19,094 nt of DNA, taken from Rhizophlyctis rosea (Eukaryota; Chytridiomycota; Chytridiomycetes; Rhizophlyctidales; Rhizophlyctidaceae). Made by a program: the position numbers and the translations under genes. A model generated the notes under the pieces. That model saw nothing but the letters and a program-made list of their open reading frames with translations, did not search any database and was not told where the DNA came from. How positions within the stretch are numbered: the stretch's first letter is position 1; the number at the start of each line of letters is the position of its first letter. Shown piece after piece: positions 1 to 6,828 of the stretch. Where the stretch lies: positions 76,030 through 95,123 of the forward strand of contig JADGJC010000153.1 of the NCBI GenBank assembly GCA_027596075.1, written 5' to 3'.

Positions 1-180
1 GGGTTGGGGGTGGTCTGTTTTTTGGGGGTGGGGGTGGGGGGGTGGTTTTGGGGGTTGGTGGGGTGTGGGTGGGGGGGGGGGGGGGGGGGGGCTGGGGGTG
101 TGGGGGTTGGGGTTTGGGAGGCGTTGAGGAGGAGGCAGTTTGGTGGTGGGGTGATGATCTGATGGGATGTGGTGGTGGTT
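1..180. repeat. G-rich low-complexity tract with a 21-G run
   Basis: The + strand is almost entirely G and T, with an uninterrupted run of 21 G at 71-91. A short open frame at 42-233 translates to glycine, valine and tryptophan only and shows no protein-like composition, so I do not call it a gene. The tract could form G-quadruplexes or could be the G-rich end of a gene lying to the left of the window. Homopolymers of this length are also prone to length errors. Confidence 0.75.
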
Positions 181-620
181 ATGCTAAGGATTATACATAC
201 TGTAATTGTAGACATGTAATGTATTTTGTTTGAGACGTTTGGGTACTTTTATCTGTATATGTAAATGGTTTGCTTTATTTCACTTCTGGATTTATCTTGA
301 CTGTTTGACCGGGGCGTGGAATCAAGAATGGATCAAATTTCTGGGCAGAAGTCATTGCCAGACCCAAGCGCTTGACCATATTGTCGAGTTATTTGTCCAC
401 ATTGTCTAGGGCTCTACACATAGTGGGATACCAGGCTTTAAATTGGGTCAACGTGCTCGAGGCGTCACTTTCAAACCACCCTGCTCTATGCCACGGAAGT
501 AGGTGGACGCTCCAAATGTGCTTGCTCTAACCTATCTATTCTGCTTATGGCATCATGATAATAGCTAATCACCTTGGCGGTGTTGACCACATTCAAAGAA
601 GCTCCTCAAATACCTTCACA
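181..620. other. Intergenic stretch with no recognisable feature
   Basis: I see no open frame with protein-like composition, no RNA gene and no repeat here. It separates the G-rich left edge from a possible minus-strand gene that ends at 624. Confidence 0.5.
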
Positions 621-623
621 TTC

Positions 624-1046
624 CTACTCGCTCCCACTACCACGCCGATTGCCGGTCAGCAATGGCTTCTTCTCAGATCCATCAGCGCTAACCGAAATGC
701 GTCGTACGATTCGTCGTTTAACCTTGAGCTTTCGCCATAATGAGAACCATGCGGCGGTCAAGAGAGCTAACCACAGAGCGAGAACGATACCAGCCCATGT
801 TGGTAGTGGGGATGCCAGGAACGCATGCACGTCCTCCAAATGTGGATGGGAATCGTGGATGTGGGCTGTTGGTGTGGCGGTTTTGGTCGGTCCGTATGTG
901 TGTGTTGCTGCAACTTCTAAGTACGGGGCATATCCAGGCCTGTTTGGTGGAGACGGTGCAGCGTTTTTCCATGAGCGTAGTTTTAGAGGGCGGGTGTGGG
1001 GTGGTTTTCGGGTGTGGGTGGGTGTTAGACGGAGGGGGTGGGTCAT
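624..1046 (-). CDS. Possible single-span membrane protein or its last exon, unknown function
   Basis: The frame from the first in-frame ATG (1046) to the stop at 624 encodes 140 residues. The C-terminal half looks like real protein: a hydrophobic segment around residues 84-104 (WAGIVLALWLALLTAAWFSL), then a strongly basic stretch (RKLKVKRRIVRR) and a short tail containing a dileucine (EKKPLLTG). By the positive-inside rule the C terminus would be cytosolic. The N-terminal half is low-complexity Thr/Pro/His and may be partly upstream intron. No signal peptide is visible, and the frame upstream of 1046 is open to about 1130 without another ATG, so an upstream exon is possible. A longer frame on the same strand (718-1296) and two on the + strand overlap it; none has such a clear domain-like segment. 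I do not recognise a family. Confidence 0.38.
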   Translation of the reverse strand: MTHPLRLTPTHTRKPPHTRPLKLRSWKNAAPSPPNRPGYAPYLEVAATHTYGPTKTATPTAHIHDSHPHLEDVHAFLASPLPTWAGIVLALWLALLTAAWFSLWRKLKVKRRIVRRISVSADGSEKKPLLTGNRRGSGSE

Positions 1047-1328
1047 TTGTGGTTTGGAGGAGGTGGGTGGGAAGGTATGCTGGAATTGAAGCTTTGGATG
1101 ATTGTTCAAAGCGCAATCTATTGATGATGATTGTCACTGAAGTATCAAGAGCGGAAGTGCTTCTCTTGCTGTCGTTGATTCCAACACAATTGGATTTAAG
1201 GGTCCTAGGAGAAGCTGTAAGCATTACATCAGCCACACAAGCCACATGAGTCAAACGCTTTGAGTTCTCCTTTCGTGTTGCTTTTTGTCTTCCCATTCCT
1301 TGCGCGATCTATAAATAGCGGGACCATT

Positions 1329-3236
1329 ATGATACCGTCATCCTCGAGGCACGCCATACGGAGGAAGTGTGTGGTGGATGGGGTGCTTGGAGATGCGTTG
1401 TCTGCACCTTTCAGAGGGCAAGGCCTTGGTGCGTTGTCCGCTTTGGAAGTCCCGCTACCGTTGAGGAGAACTGCGAACTCATTTCTGCCCTTTTGTGAAA
1501 GGCACCTAGCTTATGGAAGGCGGTCTTATTCGGGCAAAGCGGATACACCGTCGGACACAAACTTGAAGGAGGAGGGAGGAGGATCGAAGCAACCCCCGAC
1601 GCCGAATGCCGCAGCCGATAGTCAAACTCTACCCAATTCCCTTTTTGCAAAACGACTTTTCGCGCCGGCTGACACGACACCCGCAACCGATGTCGAACGT
1701 CAACCCAAAAACCGCACCTTTGCGAAAACAACTCCCGCGCCGGCCAGAACTGAACACAAACCCACCACCTCAGCGCAACCCTTCACCAAAAACCTCCCTC
1801 AACCATCCACAGCCCGCAACCAACAATCAAACTCTGTCACGTCAGTTCAACCCGTCCGACCACCTGAAACACCTCTAGAAGAATTCCGTCGCGCTCTCTA
1901 CGCTCTGAATGCAACACCTGAGTCAGTCTGGGCCGCATGGTGGAAAATCCGCGAGAGCAATCGAACACAGGCCGCTTTAGAACCCACCGACAAAAGCGAC
2001 CTGCTAAAGTACATTTACCGTGGTCCACACGATAAGCGGGCAGGGAAACTATGGCATATCCTTAATTCCCTCGCGAAGAATGGGCAAGAGCTTCGCGAGG
2101 CGCACTTCGTCATGCTCTTCGACGCGTACGGCACAAACATAAACTACCTATTGGCGAAACGCGCACTGGCATTCATGACAAAGCAGAATATTCCGTTGAG
2201 GACTGACCTATTCAATAGAATCCTGAAGAACATGTCCGAAACAGCTTCCTTGATAGCAGACTTTAAACGTCTCGTGCGCGTCATGGACGCAACCTCAACA
2301 CCAAAAGATGCAATAACCTACGCCACAATCCTCACCACCATCCTCTCCCACCCCGACCCTCGAGGCGAATCTGAACCACTCACCTCCGACACCCGCAAGT
2401 CCTCCTCAAACATCGCCTTCGCCACCACCCACATAACAGACTACCTAACCTCCCCAATCTGCAACTCAGAAGACATCCAGCTCCTCAACGTCCCCTTAGC
2501 AAACCTAATAACCGCCCACGCAAGGCGCCAATCCCTCAGCACTGCCGAAAAGCTCTTCCAACTCTGCACCTCCTCCGTCCTCCCCCCTTCCGTCGCAATC
2601 TACAACGCCATGATCCAAGCATACCTCTCCGCGGGCGACGAGTCGCGCGCCAACGCGTTACTAGAAGAAGCAACATGCATGAACCTCCCTTACCCGAACG
2701 TCGGGTGCTGTTATGCGTACGTCGTGCATTATAGTAAAAAGGGGGACATACCTAGCATGGAGCGGGAGTTTGATATCTACCAGAACGTTGTTATGCGAAT
2801 GCCGTTGAAGGCGGGTGATCGGAAGACGATTGCGAATAAAGCGATCTATAAGGCCATGGTTCACGGGTATTCTGCTGCGGGGAGGGGACGAGAATGTATG
2901 GAGATGGTCGAAAAGATGAAGGAGGTTAAGATCCCTATCGACACTTTCATATTCGGGTTAGTTCTAGAGGGCTTCGTAAAGGGTGGCGATGTCGAGAGTG
3001 CGGTGGAGGTATTTAGGCGGATGGAAGGGGAGGGAGGGTTGAAAGCTGATCGGAAGTGTTTTAAGGCTGTTGTGCAGGGGTTTGTGGATCGGGAGATGTG
3101 GGGGGAGGTTGGGAAGTGGATTGGGGAGTGTGAGGGGAGGGGGATTAGGGCTGATGAGTGGATGAAGGAGATTAAGGTTAAGGTGAAGCAGGAGAAGGTT
3201 AGAGGGGCGGGGACAGGGGTTGATGCGGAGATTTGA
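1329..3236 (+). CDS. Mitochondrial pentatricopeptide repeat (PPR) protein
   Basis: Intronless gene of 635 codons. The frame is open from 1260, but the first ATG is at 1329 and I use it. The N terminus is rich in Arg, Ser and Ala and poor in acidic residues. Around residue 65 it contains RRSYSG, which fits the R-x-Y/S cleavage pattern of mitochondrial processing peptidase, so import into the matrix is likely. A disordered Pro/Thr/Lys region follows to about residue 190. Degenerate 35-residue helical-hairpin repeats occupy the rest; the clearest begin with DAITYATIL (about 326), VAIYNAMIQAY (about 421), AIYKAMVHGY (about 504), DTFIFGLVLEGF (about 537) and RKCFKAVVQGF (about 573). PPR proteins bind organellar RNA and act in its processing, stability or translation; the specific target cannot be read from sequence. 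The C terminus is Lys/Arg/Gly-rich. Codon choice flips from C-rich to G-rich near 2700. A 29-bp stretch at the stop codon recurs at 5897-5925. Confidence 0.9.
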   Translation: MIPSSSRHAIRRKCVVDGVLGDALSAPFRGQGLGALSALEVPLPLRRTANSFLPFCERHLAYGRRSYSGKADTPSDTNLKEEGGGSKQPPTPNAAADSQTLPNSLFAKRLFAPADTTPATDVERQPKNRTFAKTTPAPARTEHKPTTSAQPFTKNLPQPSTARNQQSNSVTSVQPVRPPETPLEEFRRALYALNATPESVWAAWWKIRESNRTQAALEPTDKSDLLKYIYRGPHDKRAGKLWHILNSLAKNGQELREAHFVMLFDAYGTNINYLLAKRALAFMTKQNIPLRTDLFNRILKNMSETASLIADFKRLVRVMDATSTPKDAITYATILTTILSHPDPRGESEPLTSDTRKSSSNIAFATTHITDYLTSPICNSEDIQLLNVPLANLITAHARRQSLSTAEKLFQLCTSSVLPPSVAIYNAMIQAYLSAGDESRANALLEEATCMNLPYPNVGCCYAYVVHYSKKGDIPSMEREFDIYQNVVMRMPLKAGDRKTIANKAIYKAMVHGYSAAGRGRECMEMVEKMKEVKIPIDTFIFGLVLEGFVKGGDVESAVEVFRRMEGEGGLKADRKCFKAVVQGFVDREMWGEVGKWIGECEGRGIRADEWMKEIKVKVKQEKVRGAGTGVDAEI

Positions 3237-3633
3237 GGGGTGGGTGGGCCATGTGGGTCGATGGTTTTTTGTAAATGTGAATCTATTCGCATAGATTAGA
3301 TATTTGATGTCGTGTAAACTCGCGAGGAGTTCCCATGTGTGGGCACGGAAGACATGGACAGTCCCAAAGATTTTTGAGTAACTGAGCGATTTTGAAGGGA
3401 GCTGTAAATTATCTCCGGGCGTGGAACTTGTCGCAGGCAGCTCCCCAACACGCACCATTCACTGTTTATTCTTTTGGCGGATTGTAAACGGAAGGCAGGT
3501 ATTGACGTGTAAGATCAGGTAATTGCACTCAACAAGCTGCCCTTTGTTGCTTGTTGATACTATATACAAACTAGTGATACAAATGCAATTTCATGCTCCC
3601 AACCTAAGAACACTCATCCCAAATTGCTATTCT
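3237..3633. other. Convergent 3' flanks, no gene seen
   Basis: This roughly 400-bp spacer lies between the PPR stop on + and a minus-strand stop at 3634, so both neighbours end into it. It should hold both 3' untranslated regions. I see no RNA gene or repeat. Confidence 0.5.
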
Positions 3634-3858
3634 CTAACCCTCCACTTCATTTTTGTTGTCGCCTACGTTCCCTCCCTTCCTCCCAGACTCGGACATGCCC
3701 GACTTTGAATCCTTCTCCAGATCAGCTGCCCTAGCCTTCCACAGTTCCTCCAAATGGCGATACTGAGCCCCACGTGCTGATCTCCTACCACTCATCCATG
3801 TGCTTGCCATTGGAATCATTATAACTCCCAAAGCGATGAATCCAATTGTGTAACACAA
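3634..3858 (-). CDS. C-terminal exon with one membrane span and a charged tail
   Basis: The minus-strand frame ending at 3634 reads as a plausible protein end. It has a hydrophobic segment (TIGFIALGVIMIPMASTW), an Arg-rich boundary (MSGRRSARG), a short amphipathic helix (HLEELWKARAADLEKD), and then a Ser/Gly/Lys tail. The frame stays open upstream to about 3893 with no ATG, so this is an internal or terminal exon, not a complete gene. An AAG acceptor just before 3858 would join it in phase to the coiled-coil exon at 4201-4341. Alternatively it follows the span encoded at 3897-4010 after a single-base slip, which would make a two-span hairpin. I do not recognise the family. Confidence 0.45.
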   Translation of the reverse strand: MCYTIGFIALGVIMIPMASTWMSGRRSARGAQYRHLEELWKARAADLEKDSKSGMSESGRKGGNVGDNKNEVEG

Positions 3859-3896
3859 CTTCGGGGTTACTTCCGTGCTGGGAGAGCGGATGGTGG

Positions 3897-4577
3897 CTAT
3901 TTAATGGTGGCATTAAATAGCATGAACGTTCCGATGCAGGCGAGGACCGCGCCGCTGATGGAGTAGTCGGTTGAGGAGCCGGGAAATTCCTTGGTGGCAT
4001 CAATTGTCATCTTTGCTTTCAGTTCGAGATTAGGGCCGGTATCGGACGCAGGAATATTGTTGTGAGGAGCGGCGGGAGGGAACAGCGGCCGTAATGTAGT
4101 GAGCAAAATGGACCCTCAGTTCTGATTTTTTGGAAGGGCGAGCAGCAGCTGACCGTTGCCGATGATGGGTTGACGTCGTTGGCGCTTTGAGGCGACGTAC
4201 CTCCGTTTCGATCTTTGTAAGCAGGCGAGCTTCCAACTCCCGTAGTTGGTCTTCAATTGCTTTCCGGTCTTGTGTTGCGTGCTCTCTATTTTGTTCGAGT
4301 GCCTCGCGCACCGCTTTTGCAACGGTTTGGTCCAGCAGATCCTGTGTAAGCTAGGTATAAGACAGCGACGGTCAGCCATCGGGACACGAATATATGGCGA
4401 AAAGCTTTGGTCTATAAGGTTCTTCACGCTCACTTCGAGAGGCTTTGTTAAACCTATGTGCGGGAGATGTAGAGGGGGAAGTGCATCAACTTCACAAGGA
4501 CGGAAACTGATCCTTGGTGGGAAGCCTTGAAAGAAGCGATGTTCTGGAACGGGGTTGGTGCATGGCCACTGGCCAGG
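3897..4577 (-). CDS. Partial spliced gene: short coiled coil plus C-terminal membrane anchor, possibly CCDC90/DUF1640-like
   Basis: Exons read on the minus strand. An exon open from 4577 ends at 4434 before a GTGAGC donor. The intron 4433-4342 ends in TTACACAG. Exon 4341-4201 encodes 47 residues of heptad-like coiled coil (AVREALEQNREH, LRELEARLLTKIETE) and ends at a GTACGT donor. A final exon, 4010-3897, joins in phase 0 through an AAG acceptor preceded by a CTAAT branch-like site. It encodes 37 residues with a hydrophobic end (YSISGAVLACIGTFMLF). The order KIETE, short linker, membrane anchor resembles the end of CCDC90/MCUR1 (DUF1640) mitochondrial inner-membrane proteins, but the usual upstream helical domain is not visible, so this is only a suggestion. 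The start is unresolved: no in-frame ATG exists in the first exon after the TAG at 4578-4580. The relation to 3634-3858 is also open. Confidence 0.4.
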
Positions 4578-4628
4578 CTATATAGGTGCATGGTGGCACA
4601 GTGCTTAGTGCACCACCCGCCCAATTTA

Positions 4629-4834
4629 GCGTTTCTGCCGAATTGATTTCTATCCGGCTGGATGAGTCATGTTCGGATTTTAGGTGATCTTACGTCAGCC
4701 CAGCTGGGCAGACGTGGCTTGTATCTGCGAAAGTGTAGGACGGTGGCTTGATGTGCGCAGACCGGTGAGTCATAGTTGTCTAATTTACGGTGAGGCTCAA
4801 CCCAGCCGGATAGAAAGCAATTCGGCAGAAACGC
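4629..4834. mobile_element. MITE-like element with 33-bp terminal inverted repeats
   Basis: Bases 4629-4661 and the reverse complement of 4802-4834 agree at 32 of 33 positions (outer end GCGTTTCTGCCGAATTG). The 206-bp unit encodes nothing. Its interior starts with a quasi-palindrome around 4692-4714, centred on GCCCAGCTGGGC. Part of that sequence recurs just outside the right end at 4858-4875 (GCCACGTCTGCGCAGCCC). I could not find an unambiguous target-site duplication. Size, long terminal inverted repeats and lack of coding fit a non-autonomous DNA transposon. It sits next to a transposase relic, but no shared ends were seen. Confidence 0.6.
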
Positions 4835-4947
4835 GTACATTCGAATTTTTTGACCGTGCCACGTCTGCGCAGCCCAACGCTGTAAATGCTCTGATTTGTG
4901 ACACCAAGTCATGTGACACTTGAAATGGGTGTTCTGGCCATGTCTTA

Positions 4948-5410
4948 CTAGTGTCTTTGAAGGAGTAAGATAGTTGGTTCCCACCGTTCCCCTTTCATAT
5001 TGCTCTCTGGTGAGGTATCCCATTTTAACAACCAAGTCGTCCAGTGGTCTTTCTTCAAGGTTGATAATTTGGGTAACTCCGAAACCTTCCGAAATGTCTA
5101 TATGTTAAAATATATATGCCAACTATTCAAAAGCCAGTATTACGTACTTTATGGAGCGGCTGCATCGTCCATGTGGAAAGCAGCTTTGTGTCCCTTCTTA
5201 TGCAATTCAATACACGTGTCGCTGAACCATTTGATGAAAACTTTGGCGTTCATGACTTTCATGTTGTCATGATGATTTCCGGCGTCTAGATTCTCAATTC
5301 AATAGGGTTGAGGGCGAGGGACAAAAAAAAACATGATACTCACTTTTAGCTTCAAACATCAAGGGGGATCTTGATCCAACCAGCCCTTCTTGGTAATTCC
5401 ATGCAAAAGA
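4948..5410 (-). pseudogene. Relic of a DDE-type DNA transposase with two apparent introns
   Basis: Read on the minus strand. A first exon fragment ends at 5344 (SPLMFEAK) before a GTGAGT donor. The intron 5343-5286 ends in ATCTAG. Exon 5285-5148 encodes NHHDNMKVMNAKVFIKWF, then a CIELHKKGH helix, then AFHMDDAA. A one-base frame slip next gives a stop, followed by an HK remnant and a GTACGT donor. The intron 5147-5098 ends in AACATATAG. Exon 5097-4948 encodes LPKLSTLKKDHWTTWLL and SNMKGERWEP before a stop. The array of YH-x-NMN, a WF segment, h-MD-N/D-A, HK and a downstream LKK/WL block matches the DDE catalytic core of Tc1/mariner-like endonucleases, the Asp of HMD being the second catalytic residue. 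Neither end of the gene nor the final catalytic Glu region is recognisable. This is a dead, truncated copy. Confidence 0.62.
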
Positions 5411-5518
5411 ACGTATCGCCGTCCCCCATGGCCCCTGAGGATACCACTGAGAAAACCCAAAAATCTTCAAGAGAAGAATCTCCAAATGCATCGTTCTTAC
5501 AATTGCCGGCCCTATCAG

Positions 5519-5935
5519 CCATGCACATCCACGTTCTCCCATCTCCATCTCTCCCCCGGCATGTCCCGCGCTACAATCATTTTACTTACATCTCCCTCGT
5601 AAATCTGAAAAAACCTCTCACCGCCCATCCACCCTCACTCCCATAAAACAATTCCATCTCCTCTTCCTGCTTGATTTCTAAAGCACAAAGATTACCTTTC
5701 AAGTGTTGCAGCAGGTCCTGCGCAGAGGACATGTGTTGCGGTTAAGAACATTTGGGTCTTTGCTGCATAAAGTGGCTGACACCTCCGAGTTGCAAATACG
5801 CAGAATCTTGTGTTGGCTCGTACCGAACATTTGGGAAGTAGACGGCATAGTGACTCTGGATTGCGAACAGCGCAAAATGGGAGCGATACTTCACGTGGGG
5901 ACTGGAGTTGATGCGGAGATTTGAGAGGGTGGGGT
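5519..5935 (+). pseudogene. Decayed partial copy of the gene at 6829-8307
   Basis: Translation shows clear homology with the first third of the gene at 6829. VPRYNHFTYISLVNLKKPLTA parallels LPRYKSLTHISLANFKQPLTA. QVLRRGHVLRLRTFGS parallels RVLRGVHVLRLRTFGS. VPNIWEVDGIVTL parallels LPDVWEVDGVVVL. The two blocks lie in different frames (5521-5646 and 5703-5924), with a TAA between them, so the copy is broken. Homology stops near 5890, just where the live gene reads KWEQYF. Its last bases, 5897-5925, instead match the 3' end and stop codon of the PPR gene (3209-3237) at 27 of 29 positions. Only about a quarter of the parent is present. Confidence 0.75.
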
Positions 5936-6170
5936 GTGGTGGATGGTGTGTGTAGATAGGTAGTCTTAGGGCTTGGTCAATTGTAGATGCAGTGATTGGC
6001 AGGGTCGGAGTTAGGTGCTCAAGTTTCGTGCGCTGCGGACGGAAACCCGCAATCACTCTCGTTCCTTTCAAACTTGGTATATTTGCATCTTGTCACCATG
6101 ATGGTGAGGAAAGGAAGGATATAATTATTAGCAATACGAATGCGACAAGGAGGTGAGGATGTGTGCTAGG

Positions 6171-6572
6171 CTAACGACGCGGTTGCTGCGGAGCCAGGTT
6201 AAGTGTGAGCTCTGTCGCAGTACCCGCATCGGCAGTTGACGGTGGAGACTGATGGCGTTGTGGTGGTGGTGTCGATGATCTGATAAGTTGAAAGTTGGGA
6301 TCGAGCTTCCTCATCACACGTCTAGCAAGACGTCCTTCCATGATGTTCATCTGTTCTTGCCAAAGAGGAGAGTCCCTGTTGTTGTTGCTGACGCTTTGCA
6401 TGTATTGACGGAAGTTTTGTAGGGCTGTTTGGACCTCCCTGTCGATGGTGTTTTGGAGGTCTTCTGGTGTTTGCTGTGGTTGTGGTGTGGGCATTTCAGT
6501 TTGGGATTGGGTTTGATGCTCGCCCTTGCTATAGTTGGTTGCGACGGGCTCGGTGCTTACGTGGCTTGTCAT
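6171..6572 (-). CDS. Small Gln/Pro-rich protein of unknown function
   Basis: Intronless frame of 133 codons starting at an ATG in a reasonable context (AACAATGACA). Residues 1-35 are low-complexity Gln/Pro/Thr. Residues 36-90 look helical and charged, with TIDREVQTALQNFRQYMQ followed by MEGRLARRVMRKLDPNF. The last 40 residues are Pro/Ser/Thr/Gln-rich. No membrane segment, signal peptide or catalytic motif is visible. It is transcribed away from the 6829 gene and shares a 256-bp spacer that must hold both promoters. A GTAAGC after the fourth codon could act as a splice donor, so the exact start is not certain. I do not recognise a family. Confidence 0.6.
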   Translation of the reverse strand: MTSHVSTEPVATNYSKGEHQTQSQTEMPTPQPQQTPEDLQNTIDREVQTALQNFRQYMQSVSNNNRDSPLWQEQMNIMEGRLARRVMRKLDPNFQLIRSSTPPPQRHQSPPSTADAGTATELTLNLAPQQPRR

Positions 6573-6828
6573 TGTTAGTTTTTCGTTGAGGCGGACTTGG
6601 TGGGGGGGAGTATTACAAAAGAACTGAAGAAAGTCGATTATATCGCGGGAGGTGCTGTCTGAAAGGAGGGGAGGAGGGGGTGTGAGTTGATCCCAGGATT
6701 TACAAACAGATTGACTGGTGTCAGCAACTGGTCGGGTGTGGCTTTCGGACCCGTTTTCAATCCAAACAAACCCTCGCGTCTTGCGTTAAATTGTACATCC
6801 TCCTCTCCCCATCTACAAACAACCCGGT

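Noticed and set aside
42..233. 63-codon frame in the G-rich left edge
   Set aside because: It is a by-product of G/T-rich low complexity; no protein-like composition.
1309..1319. TATA-box-like CTATAAATAGC upstream of the PPR gene
   Set aside because: It ends about 10 bases before the chosen ATG, so transcription starting 25-30 bases downstream would begin inside the coding sequence, and the next in-frame Met is far into the protein.
4667..5035. 122-codon minus-strand frame across the MITE and transposase relic
   Set aside because: The part near 4950-5097 is better explained by the transposase relic read in another frame, and the rest lies within non-coding repeat sequence.
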